DNA of 64,000 nt from an uncultured Ruminococcus sp. (lineage in GTDB: Bacteria > Bacillota > Clostridia > Oscillospirales > Acutalibacteraceae). This document shows, piece by piece, positions 25,905 to 36,700 of the stretch (positions within the stretch are counted from its first letter, which is position 1; the number at the start of each line of letters is the position of its first letter). Below the pieces are notes generated by a model that saw nothing but the letters and a program-made list of their open reading frames with translations, did no database searches and was not told the origin of the DNA. The stretch is from contig CACWNY010000029.1 in the NCBI GenBank assembly GCA_902762375.1, forward strand, positions 1-64,000, read 5' to 3'. A program made the position numbers and the translations under genes.

Positions 25905-26696
25905 ATGAAAAAAATAAGCGGAAAAGACAATCCCACAGTCAAACACATCACGAAGCTGATAAAAAGCAGTACTTACCGAAAAGAGCAGGGCAGTTATATT
26001 ATTGAGGGCATACGGCTTTGTACAGACGCATTGGAAAGTCACGCTGAAATACAGACTGTCGTATTTTCCGAAAAACTTACGCAAACCAATCCCAAACTTA
26101 TGCAATCCTTTGTTGAAGTTTGCGAAAGCACCTTAATATTCAGTGATAAGTTGTTTTCTCAAATTTCAGACACTAAAACACCACAGGGAATACTCTGCAT
26201 TGTCAAAAGAACCGAAAGGAAATTCTCTTTTGAAAAAAACAGTATTTATTTGGGACTGGAACATATTCAAGACCCGTCCAATATAGGAACAATATTGCGA
26301 ACAGCCGAAGCCTTAGGAATTAAAGGCGTCATTATTACCAAAGATAGTTGCGATATATTTTCTCCAAAAGTTATACGAGGAACAATGGGAGCAATATTCC
26401 GTTTACCAATTTACGAATGTCAGAATATGGCACACGAAGTGCAGAAGATGAACGAAAATCAAATCACTACCATTGCTACAACATTACATCAGAAATCTAT
26501 ACCAATCACTGCAATCACAGAACAACAAAAACAATCCTGTGCAGTGATTATCGGTAACGAAGGTAACGGTCTGACACCACAGACTATCCATGAATGTCAG
26601 ATAAAAGCGGTCATTCCCATGCAGGGAAGAGCAGAGTCTTTCAATGTTTCAGTGGCTACAGCCATTATATTGTGGGAATTGTGCCGAACAAAGTGA
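25905..26696 (+). CDS. SpoU/TrmH-family RNA 2'-O-methyltransferase
   Basis: 263 residues from ATG 25905 (AAAGGAAAG upstream); the longer frame to 25797 overlaps rplT and its terminator. An N-terminal substrate-binding region (YIIEGIRLCTDAL) is followed by a SPOUT knot domain. Knot motifs are LGLEHIQDPSNIGTILRTAE, VIIGNEGNGL and MQGRAESFNVSVATAIILWE. It probably methylates rRNA (RlmB/TsnR-like); the exact site cannot be called. The final RTK and TGA stop lie on the edge of a repeat. Confidence 0.85.
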   Translation: MKKISGKDNPTVKHITKLIKSSTYRKEQGSYIIEGIRLCTDALESHAEIQTVVFSEKLTQTNPKLMQSFVEVCESTLIFSDKLFSQISDTKTPQGILCIVKRTERKFSFEKNSIYLGLEHIQDPSNIGTILRTAEALGIKGVIITKDSCDIFSPKVIRGTMGAIFRLPIYECQNMAHEVQKMNENQITTIATTLHQKSIPITAITEQQKQSCAVIIGNEGNGLTPQTIHECQIKAVIPMQGRAESFNVSVATAIILWELCRTK

Positions 26697-26885
26697 GCCA
26701 TAAAAGTTTTCTACCTGAGCGGTTGAAAAACAAATTGTTATTGTCAAAATTTGCTTTGGCAAATTTTGTTTTGGATTTTTATGAGTTTAAGGGCTTTGCC
26801 CTTAAAAATCCCACAAGGGGCTTTGCCCCTTGACCCCACAAGCCTTTGAAAAGGCTTGACCGAAACTTTTAATTGTCATAGTTTG
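26686..26885. repeat. Modular palindromic repeat, copy 10
   Basis: Starts with the CGAACAAAGTGAGCCATAAAAG module, which supplies the methyltransferase stop. Then CTACCTGAGCGGTTGAAAA, a CAAAATTTGC/GCAAATTTTG hairpin, TTAAGGGCTTTGCCCTTAA, AAGGGGCTTTGCCCCTT and AAGCCTTTGAAAAGGCTT. A decayed AAGGGCGGTAGCTCTTA follows at about 26907. Confidence 0.87.
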
Positions 26886-26943
26886 GGGAAGTTTGTGAGA
26901 TTTTCAAGGGCGGTAGCTCTTACACTATGGGGGAATTGTAAAT

Positions 26944-28203
26944 TTGAATGAGAATACGAAATATTGGATTTGGTTACAACAAAGTATAGGATATGCCAAT
27001 CCGAAAATAAATACCGTACTGAACTTTTACGAAAGCATACAGGATTTCTACAATGGAGGAGAAAAAGAGTGGCGGTTAAGTGGAAGCTTTTCCCACACAG
27101 AACTTCGAAAAATGTATGAAAACAGTTTGGAAGAGGCAGAAAGTCTTATTGAACAATGTGAGAAATTGCAGTACACAATTATTACACCTGACGATAAAGA
27201 ATATCCGAAAAATTTAAAGGAAATCTATGAACCGCCGAGTGTCTTATATGTATACGGCAGATTGCCTGATTTGGAAAACACGCTTTCCATAGGCATAGTG
27301 GGAACAAGAAACGCTACTGTTTCAGGAAAGAAAAATGCTTACACCATCAGTTACGACCTTGCCAAAGCAGGAGTGATTATTATCAGCGGAGGGGCATTAG
27401 GAATAGACAGTGTAGCACACAACGGAGCATTAGTAGCAGGTGGAGAAACAGTATGTGTATTAGGTTGCGGAATAAACTACAATTATCTTTCCGCCAATGC
27501 AAATTTACGATATGAAATTTCCAGACACGGAGCATTGATATCCGAATATCCGCCAGATACTCCAGCCAGCAAATATAGCTTTCCGAGAAGAAACCGAATT
27601 ATATCTGCCTTATCACAGGGCATACTGGTAGTAGAAGCAGGAAAGAAAAGCGGAGCATTATTGACAGCAGAGTCAGCACAGTCACAGAATAAAGACATTT
27701 TTGCTATTCCGGGAGATATCAATAACATTTACGCAGTCGGTACAAACAATCTCATCAAGCAGGGAGCAAAACCCGTTACGAATGCACTTGACATTTTGGA
27801 AGAATACCGTTATAAATATACATTGTCAGACATTACCGTAACCGAAACGGTTGACAATCAAATCATAGAAAATCTTTCTGTCAGCAATGTGAAACGCACG
27901 GGGAATGAAAAAACATCTTTTCAAAAAAGAAAACCAAATTCCACGCCAAAATCCATATCCAAGAAAAATATACCCGTTATTCTGAACAATGCCCCAACTG
28001 AAAGCAAAAAAGAACTACCATCATATATTTCCGATACGGCAAAAGAAATTTATGCTGTGATATGCGAAAAAACAACATCACTTGATGATATTATCAATAG
28101 CAACGCAATACCCTCTCAACATATCATGACAGCAATAACAGAACTGGAATTAGCAGGACTGATTGTCAAAGATGAAGCTGAGGGAAAATATCAATCCGTT
28201 TAA
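26944..28203 (+). CDS. dprA: DNA processing protein DprA (Smf)
   Basis: 419 residues from TTG 26944, behind GGGGGAA. An N-terminal helical domain is followed by the Rossmann-fold core: LSIGIVGTRNATVSGKKNA (about 118-136), IISGGALGIDSVAHNGAL, VCVLGCGINYNY and FPRRNRIISALSQG. The C-terminal winged-helix domain (about 350-415) is after a basic linker. DprA loads RecA on incoming single-stranded DNA. Adjacent to topA and trmFO, the usual Firmicute order. Confidence 0.95.
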   Translation: MNENTKYWIWLQQSIGYANPKINTVLNFYESIQDFYNGGEKEWRLSGSFSHTELRKMYENSLEEAESLIEQCEKLQYTIITPDDKEYPKNLKEIYEPPSVLYVYGRLPDLENTLSIGIVGTRNATVSGKKNAYTISYDLAKAGVIIISGGALGIDSVAHNGALVAGGETVCVLGCGINYNYLSANANLRYEISRHGALISEYPPDTPASKYSFPRRNRIISALSQGILVVEAGKKSGALLTAESAQSQNKDIFAIPGDINNIYAVGTNNLIKQGAKPVTNALDILEEYRYKYTLSDITVTETVDNQIIENLSVSNVKRTGNEKTSFQKRKPNSTPKSISKKNIPVILNNAPTESKKELPSYISDTAKEIYAVICEKTTSLDDIINSNAIPSQHIMTAITELELAGLIVKDEAEGKYQSV

Positions 28204-28220
28204 CACACAAGGAGGAACAT

Positions 28221-30311
28221 ATGGCAAAAAAACTGGTAATTGTGGAATCCCCTGCCAAAGCCAAAACCATCAAGAAATATCTTGGAGAAGGTTATGAAGT
28301 TATGGCATCAATGGGTCATGTGAGGGATTTACCCGCTAAAAAACTCAGTGTCAATGTCAGAAAACATTTTGAACCCAATTATGAAATTATCGAAGGTAAA
28401 GAAGAACTGGTGCAGAAACTGGAGAAATCCGCCAAAAAAGCCGATTTTGTCTATCTGGCAACCGACCCTGACCGTGAAGGCGAAGCGATATCGTGGCATT
28501 TAGCTTATATACTGGGATTACCGCTTGATGACAAGAACAGGGTAGAGTTCAACGAAATTACCAAAACAGGTGTACAGAACGGTATGAACAATCCCCGCAC
28601 AATCAATATTGACCTGGTAGACGCACAGCAGGCAAGAAGAATACTTGACCGTCTTGTAGGTTATAAATTAAGTCCGTTTTTATCCAGACACATCAGGCGT
28701 GGACTGTCAGCAGGTCGTGTACAGTCTGTAGCGGTCAAAATCATACTGGACAGAGAAAAACAAATCAAAGAATTTGTCCCCGAAGAATACTGGACGGTAG
28801 ACGCAAAATTCATTCCCAAAGGCAGTAAGCGGACATTCAGTGCATCATTATATGGCACAACCGAAGGCAAACTCAAAATTTCCAACGAAGAACAGGCGAA
28901 AAGCATTGTTGCTGAACTTTCAGACGCAGATTTCACTATCACGAAACTGAGAAACGGCACAAGAAAAAAACAACCTGCTCCACCTTTCACCACATCAACA
29001 CTCCAGCAGGAAGCCTCCAGAAAGCTCAATTTCCAGTCCAAACGCACCATGAAAGTGGCACAGGAACTTTACGAAGGTATTGATATTCCCAACATGGGAG
29101 CAGTAGGTTTAATTACCTACATGAGAACCGACTCTTTACGAATTTCCAATGATGCTATCGCAGAAGTCACGCAGTTCATCAAAGGCAAATGGGGAGATAA
29201 CTACTTGCCCGAAAAGCCGAGATTTTTCAAAACCAAATCTAACGCACAGGACGGACATGAAGCAATCCGTCCCACCATGCCCTCACTGGAACCTGACAGT
29301 ATCAAATCCAGTCTGACAACCGACCAATATAAGATGTACAAACTCATATGGGAACGCTTTACAGCGTGTCAGATGGCGGAATGTATTCAGAAAACAACCA
29401 GTGTAGATATCACAGGGGGAAAATATATTTTCAAAGCCACAGGTTATCGCACAGAGTTTGACGGCTTTACCATACTTTATGTTGAAGGACAGGATACCGA
29501 AGAAGAAAAGAAAACGGAATTACCGCCACTGGAAAAAGATATGTCTGTCAAAGCCAAAGAAATCATTCCTAACCAGCATTTTACCCAACCGCCTGCACGC
29601 TTTACCGAAGCTACTCTCATCAAGACTATGGAAGAAAACGGTATCGGCAGACCTTCCACTTATGCAGCAACCATCTCCACGATTACCTCCAGAGGTTATG
29701 TCAAGAGAGAGGGAAAAACCTTATTTCCGACAGAATTAGGGGAAGTATCTACACAGCTTATGCAAGACCATTTTCCGAAGATAGTCAATGTTAAATTCAC
29801 CGCACAAATGGAAGAAAATCTTGACAAAATCGAACATGGACAAGAACAGTGGGCTAAAGTACTGGATACATTTTACACTGATTTTAAAGAAACCCTCAAA
29901 AAAGCTAAGGAAGAAACCAAAGATATCAACATCAAAATTCAAGACGAAGAAACGGATATTGTCTGTGAACTTTGCGGAAGAAAGATGGTGATTAAAAACG
30001 GTCGTTTTGGAAAATTCATTGCTTGTCCGGGTTATCCAGAATGTAAGAATATCAAGAGCATTGTCGAGACTATAGGGGTAAAATGTCCGAAATGTGGGGG
30101 AGATATTGTCATCAAAAAATCCAAGCGTGGAAGAATGTTTTACGGTTGCAACAATTATCCCGAGTGCGACTTTGTATCGTGGACAGAACCCACAAATGAA
30201 AGATGTCCCCATTGTAACGGTGTACTTTACAAGAAAAAGGGGAAAGTCACTAAATTATACTGTACAACTGAGGGTTGCGGATTTACCAAAAATTTCGAGG
30301 AAACACAATGA
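28221..30311 (+). CDS. topA: DNA topoisomerase I
   Basis: 696 residues. TOPRIM start MAKKLVIVESPAKAKTIKKY, then ATDPDREGEAISWHL, LSAGRVQSVAVK, the active-site GLITYMRTDS (Tyr about 297) and GIGRPSTYAATIST. The C-terminus has three zinc ribbons of CxxC type (about 577-690). Relaxes negative supercoils. GGAGG precedes the ATG. It overlaps trmFO by 4 nt. Confidence 0.97.
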   Translation: MAKKLVIVESPAKAKTIKKYLGEGYEVMASMGHVRDLPAKKLSVNVRKHFEPNYEIIEGKEELVQKLEKSAKKADFVYLATDPDREGEAISWHLAYILGLPLDDKNRVEFNEITKTGVQNGMNNPRTINIDLVDAQQARRILDRLVGYKLSPFLSRHIRRGLSAGRVQSVAVKIILDREKQIKEFVPEEYWTVDAKFIPKGSKRTFSASLYGTTEGKLKISNEEQAKSIVAELSDADFTITKLRNGTRKKQPAPPFTTSTLQQEASRKLNFQSKRTMKVAQELYEGIDIPNMGAVGLITYMRTDSLRISNDAIAEVTQFIKGKWGDNYLPEKPRFFKTKSNAQDGHEAIRPTMPSLEPDSIKSSLTTDQYKMYKLIWERFTACQMAECIQKTTSVDITGGKYIFKATGYRTEFDGFTILYVEGQDTEEEKKTELPPLEKDMSVKAKEIIPNQHFTQPPARFTEATLIKTMEENGIGRPSTYAATISTITSRGYVKREGKTLFPTELGEVSTQLMQDHFPKIVNVKFTAQMEENLDKIEHGQEQWAKVLDTFYTDFKETLKKAKEETKDINIKIQDEETDIVCELCGRKMVIKNGRFGKFIACPGYPECKNIKSIVETIGVKCPKCGGDIVIKKSKRGRMFYGCNNYPECDFVSWTEPTNERCPHCNGVLYKKKGKVTKLYCTTEGCGFTKNFEETQ

Positions 30312-31624
30312 CAGCAATAAAAGTTATCGGAGCAGGTCTGGCAGGTTGTGAAGCAACATGGCAGATAGCTCAAAGAGGAATTAAAGTCGAATTGTATGAA
30401 ATGAAACCCCTGAAAAAATCCCCTGCACATCACAGTAATAATTTTGCTGAACTGGTTTGTTCTAATTCACTCAAAGCCTCAAGGTTTGGAAGTGCAAGTG
30501 GAATGTTAAAGCAAGAAATGAGAATGTTAAACTCATTATTGTTACAATGTGCAGATAAGTGCAGTGTATCAGCAGGAGGGGCATTGGCGGTCAACCGTGA
30601 CGATTTTTCCGCTATGATAACCGAAAAAATCAAGACACACCCTAACATAACGGTTATCCCCGAAGAAATTACCGACATTCCAAAAAACAGCATTTGTATT
30701 ATTGCCACAGGGCCTTTAACCGCTGACATTCTTGCTGAGAACATCAAAGCTAAATTTGGTGGAGCGTTAAGTTTTTTTGATGCAGCCGCACCGATAGTCA
30801 CAGCACAATCCATAGATTTTAATAACGCATTCTATGCCAGTCGCTATGGAAAAGGCAACGCAGATGATTATATTAATTGTCCGTTAAACAAAGAAGAGTA
30901 TGAAACTTTTTATCACGAACTGATTAACGCTGAAAGAACACCATTAAAAGATGTTGATGTACAGAACCCAAAAGTTTATGAGGGCTGTATGCCGATAGAA
31001 GTCATGGCACAAAGAGGAGAAAATACAATCCGTTTTGGACCCATGAAACCTGTAGGGCTTACCGACCCGAAAACAGGACATCGTGCATGGGCAGTTTTAC
31101 AATTACGAAAAGAAAACAATGAAGGTACATTATATAACCTTGTCGGATTTCAGACGAACCTGAAATTTCCCGAACAGAAAAGGGTATTTTCTTTGATACC
31201 CGCTTTAAGAAATGCCGAATTTGTCCGTTACGGTGTTATGCACCGTAATACTTTTATCAATTCCCCGAAATTACTCAACGCTGATTTTTCCTTGCGTGAA
31301 AATCCTATGATATTTTTTGCAGGGCAGATTACGGGTGTAGAGGGTTATATGGAATCAGGAGCAAGCGGACTGATTGCGGGGATTAACAGTGTCAGATTAT
31401 TCAGTGGAAAACCGCTTGTCAGTTTTCCGAAAGAAACCATGATGGGAGCATTGTCACGATATATCAGCGACAGTTCCGTAAGCAATTTCCAGCCGATGGG
31501 GGCAAACATAGGCATATTACCGTCCCTTGAAGAAGAAATCCGTGATAAAAGACTGAAAGCCGAAAAAATGGCAGAGCGTTCATTTTCAATTTTACAGCAA
31601 TTTATTTTTGATAATAGCCTTTAA
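30308..31624 (+). CDS. trmFO: tRNA (uracil-54-C5) methyltransferase, folate/FAD-dependent TrmFO
   Basis: 438 residues from ATG 30308, overlapping the topA stop (ATGA). FAD-binding IKVIGAGLAGCEATWQIAQR (about 4-23), then YEMKPLKKSPAHHSNNFAEL, CSNSLKASR and the C-terminal GQITGVEGYMESGASGLIAG. Uses methylenetetrahydrofolate to make m5U54 in tRNA. The TAA stop is shared with a repeat edge (CCTTTAAAGGGC). Confidence 0.96.
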   Translation: MTAIKVIGAGLAGCEATWQIAQRGIKVELYEMKPLKKSPAHHSNNFAELVCSNSLKASRFGSASGMLKQEMRMLNSLLLQCADKCSVSAGGALAVNRDDFSAMITEKIKTHPNITVIPEEITDIPKNSICIIATGPLTADILAENIKAKFGGALSFFDAAAPIVTAQSIDFNNAFYASRYGKGNADDYINCPLNKEEYETFYHELINAERTPLKDVDVQNPKVYEGCMPIEVMAQRGENTIRFGPMKPVGLTDPKTGHRAWAVLQLRKENNEGTLYNLVGFQTNLKFPEQKRVFSLIPALRNAEFVRYGVMHRNTFINSPKLLNADFSLRENPMIFFAGQITGVEGYMESGASGLIAGINSVRLFSGKPLVSFPKETMMGALSRYISDSSVSNFQPMGANIGILPSLEEEIRDKRLKAEKMAERSFSILQQFIFDNSL

Positions 31625-31858
31625 AGGGCGTTGCCCTTTAAAATCCCACAAGGGGTTTCACCCCTTGACCCCACGAACTTTTTGAAAAAAGTTCGACAAA
31701 AACTTTTAATTTTCATAGCTATACCTTAAAATAACAATCCGAACGAAGTGAGCCATAAAAGTTTTTTGTCCACTTTTTTTCAAAAAAGTGGGCAGGATTT
31801 TCAAGGGCGGCAGCCCTTGAAACAGGATTTTTAAGGGCGGTAGCCCTTAAACCCTTAA
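31620..31858. repeat. Modular palindromic repeat, copy 11 (two tandem units)
   Basis: Unit one starts at the trmFO stop: TTTAAAGGGCGTTGCCCTTTAA, AAGGGGTTTCACCCCTT and GAACTTTTTGAAAAAAGTTC. Unit two: CGAACGAAGTGAGCCATAAAAG, TCCACTTTTTTTCAAAAAAGTGG, CAAGGGCGGCAGCCCTTG and TTAAGGGCGGTAGCCCTTAA. It ends just before the rnc ribosome site. Confidence 0.88.
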
Positions 31859-31877
31859 ACTAAGAGGAGATTTTAAT

Positions 31878-32588
31878 TTGGAATATTCAGATAATTTACA
31901 GGAACTGGAAGAAAAATTAGGATATACTTTTAAAGAAATTCAGTATCTGAGAACAGGACTGACCCATTCATCTTATGCTAATGAACTGAAAAAATATCAT
32001 GTCAGATGTAACGAACGGCAGGAATTTTTAGGTGACGCTGTATTAAGTATCGTTGTGTCAGACTATATCTATAAAAACTGTCCTGAATTGCCTGAGGGTG
32101 ATTTAACAAAATTGCGTGCCGCATTAGTCTGTGAAAAATCGTTGGCAGGATATGCCCGTTCCATTGATTTGGGAAAATATTTACTGTTGAGCAAAGGTGA
32201 AAGACATTCCAACGGACAGAACAGACCGTCGATATTGGCGGACGCTTTTGAATCTGTCATAGCGGCAATTTATCTGGACAGTGGTATAGAAGAAGCAAGA
32301 AAATTTGTTTGTAAATTTGTTGTTCCCGATATCAAGGGCGGAAAGCTGATAAAATCCAAAGATTACCGTCTAAAAGACCATAAGACGGTGTTACAGGAGA
32401 TTATTCAGAAAAATCCTGAAGAAAAATTAGAGTATGTGCTTGTCGGAGAGAGTGGACCTGACCATAATAAACATTTTGTAGTAGAAGTACATCTCAACAG
32501 TAATGTTATTGGAAAAGGTGGAGGTCGCACTAAAAAAGAGGCGGAACAGCAAGCAGCCAGAGAAGCATTAGGACTGATGGGATATTGA
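31878..32588 (+). CDS. rnc: Ribonuclease III
   Basis: 236 residues from TTG 31878 (AGAGGAGA upstream). The RNase III signature NERQEFLGDAVLSIVVSDYI (45-64) carries Glu49 and Asp53; the second acidic cluster is DAFESVIAAIYLD. The C-terminal dsRNA-binding domain (HKTVLQEIIQKNP through GGGRTKKEAEQQAAREALGL) is intact. Processes rRNA and dsRNA. Overlaps the following radical SAM gene by 4 nt. Confidence 0.96.
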   Translation: MEYSDNLQELEEKLGYTFKEIQYLRTGLTHSSYANELKKYHVRCNERQEFLGDAVLSIVVSDYIYKNCPELPEGDLTKLRAALVCEKSLAGYARSIDLGKYLLLSKGERHSNGQNRPSILADAFESVIAAIYLDSGIEEARKFVCKFVVPDIKGGKLIKSKDYRLKDHKTVLQEIIQKNPEEKLEYVLVGESGPDHNKHFVVEVHLNSNVIGKGGGRTKKEAEQQAAREALGLMGY

Positions 32589-33607
32589 AACATTCGAATG
32601 TAGCGATATTTGTACCGCATAATGGTTGTCCGCATTGTTGTTCATTTTGCAATCAGGTAAAGATAACAGGCAGACAGTCACAACCTACCGAACAGGATAT
32701 TATCCATGCAGTAAATATTGCGATGAACAGTAAAAACTATGACCCTGAAAAGTCTGAAATAGCATTTTTCGGAGGAAGTTTCACAGCAATCGAAAGAGCA
32801 TATATGATAAGGCTGTTAAGTACAGCGTATGGTTATGTTAAAGACGGCAGTTTTTGTGGTATACGCATATCTACACGACCCGACTATATCAATGACGAAA
32901 TTCTTACTGTGCTTAAATCTTACGGTGTAAAGTCTATAGAGCTGGGTACACAAAGTATGGATAATGAAGTTCTCAAAGTTAATGACAGAGGGCATAGTGC
33001 AGAAGATGTTGAAAAAGCGGTTGCTTTAATTAAGTCATACGGTTTTTCTCTGGGATTGCAGATGATGACAGGGCTTTACAAAAGTACAATCGAGAAAGAT
33101 TATTATACAGCACTGAAAATTTGTGAACTGAAACCCGAAACCGTCCGCATATATCCGACAGTTATTATGAAAGACACAAAACTGGCAGAATATTATGAGC
33201 AAGGAATATATCAGACTTACACATTGGAAGAAACCGTAACGCTTTGTGCAGAACTGTTGAAGATGTTTAAAGAAAATAATATTGAAGTGATACGGTTAGG
33301 GTTACACAGTACAGAGGATATTAAAAAAGGAATGTTGGCAGGAGCATATCACCCGTCATTTGGAGAATTATGTTTTTCAAGACTGTACAGAAATGGTGTA
33401 GAAGAGTATTTGAGAAAAAACAGTTTTGAAAAAGGTAATTACACAGTGTATGTCAATCCGCAGGAGATATCCAAAGTGACAGGTCAGAAGAAAAGTAATA
33501 TTGATTATTTTAAAGAGATGGGATATTTGCTGACAGTAAAATCTGATAGTAGTGTAAATAAAGGAAGTTTCAGAATAGGACAAAATTTGCTTTGTGGCAA
33601 ATTTTGA
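32585..33607 (+). CDS. Radical SAM protein, Elp3-like/YhcC-type, function unproven
   Basis: 340 residues from TTG 32585, overlapping the rnc stop. The radical SAM cluster motif is GCPHCCSFCNQ (Cys-x3-Cys-x2-Cys, about 15-22), followed by AFFGGSFTAIE, RISTRPDYIN and SIELGTQSMDNEVL, as in Elp3-type catalytic domains. The acetyltransferase domain of Elp3 is absent. The gene is regularly found between rnc and smc in Clostridia as far as I recall. Its last residues (QNLLCGKF) and stop are encoded by the hairpin of a repeat. Confidence 0.8.
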   Translation: MKHSNVAIFVPHNGCPHCCSFCNQVKITGRQSQPTEQDIIHAVNIAMNSKNYDPEKSEIAFFGGSFTAIERAYMIRLLSTAYGYVKDGSFCGIRISTRPDYINDEILTVLKSYGVKSIELGTQSMDNEVLKVNDRGHSAEDVEKAVALIKSYGFSLGLQMMTGLYKSTIEKDYYTALKICELKPETVRIYPTVIMKDTKLAEYYEQGIYQTYTLEETVTLCAELLKMFKENNIEVIRLGLHSTEDIKKGMLAGAYHPSFGELCFSRLYRNGVEEYLRKNSFEKGNYTVYVNPQEISKVTGQKKSNIDYFKEMGYLLTVKSDSSVNKGSFRIGQNLLCGKF

Positions 33608-33722
33608 TTGTATTTTGTGGAGTTTAAGGGCTTTGCCCTTAAAAATCCTACGAGGGGCTTTGCCCCTCGACCCCACAACTTTTTGAAAAAAGTTGACAAA
33701 AACTTTTAATTGTCATAGCTTG
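33581..33722. repeat. Modular palindromic repeat, copy 12 (overlaps a gene end)
   Basis: CAAAATTTGC/GCAAATTTTG hairpin (inside the radical SAM gene), TTAAGGGCTTTGCCCTTAA, GAGGGGCTTTGCCCCTC, CAACTTTTTGAAAAAAGTTG and CTTTTAATTGTCATAGCT. Confidence 0.88.
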
Positions 33723-33758
33723 ACGGTTTTTTTATCATATTTAGATGGAGGTTAAGAA

Positions 33759-36700
33759 ATGCTTTTAAAATCACTGGAGATACAGGGCTTTAAGACTTTT
33801 CCTGATAAGACAAAGCTGACATTTGACAAAGGAATTACCTCCATAGTAGGGCCAAACGGAAGTGGTAAAAGCAATATCAGCGACGCTATCCGATGGGTAT
33901 TGGGGGAGCAATCTCCGAAAGCAATAAGATGTTCGAAAATGGAAGATGTTGTTTTTAATGGAACGGATAGTCGAAAAAAGCAGGGATATGCACAGGTAAC
34001 ATTGTCTTTTGACAACAGTGACAGAACTTTAGCATTTGACGGTGATGAAGTGTCAATAACAAGGCGATATTACCGTTCAGGCGACAGTGACTATATGATA
34101 AACAAAGCGTCCGTAAGGCTAAAAGATATTCACGAACTATTTATGGATACAGGTTTAGGGCGTGACGGATATTCCATGATAGGGCAGGGGAAAATTGACA
34201 GTATTGTGTCGTCAAAGAGTGAGGACAGGCGTGAAATTTTTGAAGAAGCGTCAGGAATTTCGAGATACCGTTACCGAAAACTGGAAGCAGAGAAGAAATT
34301 GCAGTCTACAGAAGAAAATCTTGTCAGGCTGAGAGATATTTTAAAAGAGCTTGATGACCGTATAGAACCGTTAAGAATACAATCAGAGAAAGCAGAAAAA
34401 TTCTTACAGTATGCCGAAGAAAAAAAGGGTGTAGAGATTGCCTTATGGTTAGATACGATTAGGCAGTCAGCAAATGTTTTGCGAGAACAGGAAGAAAAGT
34501 TAGAAATTGCCAAGTCCCAGCACGACAGAGCAGAGAAAGACCTTGAAAACATACGCAAAGAAAGTGAAGAACTATCCGAAGAAATCAGCCGTTTTGAGCA
34601 GAGTATTGAAGAAATCCGAAAAGAAATTGCTTTGTGTGAAGAACAAAGTGCAAAAGGAAAAGCCGATGTTTCGATATCGAAGAATGACATTGAGCATAAT
34701 AACGATAATATTTTCCGACTGAAGAAAGAAAAGGAAAGTATTGAAAATTCTTCAAAGACAGTTCAGAAAGAGATTGAAGAAAAGAAGACGAGAATTGCTG
34801 AATACGAAAAAACAATGCGTCAGCTTACAGCAGAATGTCTGAAAGATGAAGAAGAACTCAGGACGGTTATGACCAATGCAACCCAGAAATCAGAACAGTT
34901 GCAGACGATTTCTTTACAGCTTGCCACATTGACCGCAAAATCAGCAGATATCAAAGTATCTGCGATGACAAGTATGTCAGCGGTGACAGAAGCAAAAGAA
35001 AGAACAGCAAATTTAAACAATTCCAGAGTTTCCCGACAGCAGAATATCAAAGAAATTGAGCAACGCTGTCAGGATTATGAAACCATGCTGAACCAGTCAG
35101 CACAACAGATACAAAGGCTGACGAATATTTTATCAGGTTGCCGATTGAAATTACAGAACAGACAGAAATCCCGTGAAGAATTAAAGACGGCAACAGATAA
35201 ATTCAATCTGGACTATCAGGAAAGATTAAGACGGATTAAAGTTCTGGAAGATTTGGAAAGGAACATGGAGGGATTTTACACCAGTGTAAAAATGGTGATG
35301 AAAGAAGCCCAGAGGGGAAATCTGAAAGGCATACATGGACCTGTATCAAGAGTAATCAATGTTCCCGAAGAATATACCGTTGCGATGGAAACAGCGTTGG
35401 GAAATTCCATGCAACACATTGTCACAGATAATGAAGAAAGTGCCAAAAATGCCATTCAGTATCTGAAACAGCGTGACGGTGGACGGGCAACATTTTTACC
35501 GCTGACCACTATCAAAGGCAATGTGCTTAATGAAAGAGGTCTGGAGCAGTGCAATGGTTTTGTCGGGATAGCATCAGAGTTGTGCAGTTGTGATACGATG
35601 TATAATAGTATTTTACATTCACTTTTGGGAAGAATTGCGATAGCGGATAATCTCAATCATGCGGTAGAGATTGCCCGAAAATATGGTTATAAATTCCGTA
35701 TAGTGACAATAGACGGACAGGTTATCAATGCAGGCGGTTCACTGACAGGAGGTTCACAGGGAAGAAAGTCAGGGCTGTTGTCAAGAGCAGGTGAAATCAA
35801 GAAGAACCGTGAAATTGCCGAAAAACTGAAACAGAAATTTGAACAGTCATCAGAAAATTATCAGCAGGCGGTTAAAGAGTACGCCAAAGCAGAAGCAGAA
35901 GTTTTAGCCAGTAGTGCTGAATTATCCAAAGCACAGGAAGAAAAAATCAAAATTGAAGCAGAGTTGAAAAGCAGTAAAACCGAACGGGAAAATATGAAGA
36001 AATCCCTTGCAGAAATTGAAAACGAGATTTCTGTACTGGATATCAAAATAAAAAGGCAATCTGAAATTCACCGCAATTCTCAAAGAGAGCTAGAGAAAAT
36101 CACTACAGAGATTGCCGAAACAGAAAGACAATCTGAAACACTCACAGGAACACAAATTCTGTTGACAGAAAAACGGGAAACAATTTCTAGGAAGATACAG
36201 AATATTCGTTTAGAGATAGTGGGTTATGAAAAAGACATTGAAAATATCCGTTCTGAAATCAATCTTGCTTTGACCAACGAAAATACTAAAGAACAGCGGA
36301 AACAGTCTTTGGATAGTCAGATAACAGACTATCAGAATAAAAATAAAACAATAACCTTACATATTCAAGAGGTTAATCAATCCTTAGAAAATATTCTCTT
36401 ACAAATAAAGGCTTTGCAGGGAAAAATTGAAAGTATCAGCAGGAAGAAAAAAGAAACTGAAAATAAAATCGCACAATTACGGCAAAGCGAAAGAGATAAG
36501 CTCAATGAAAGAGAGTTGTCGGGCAGAGAGTATTCCAAGTTAGAGGAACGGAAACTCAATTTACAGAAGCAGTATGATGATATCATTGCGAAACTTTGGG
36601 AGGAATACGAACTCACCCCAAGAGAAGCAGAACATCATGCAGTGGTTATTGAGAGTGTCACTGTAGCCAAGAAACGGCTGAATGAATTGAAGTCTAAAAT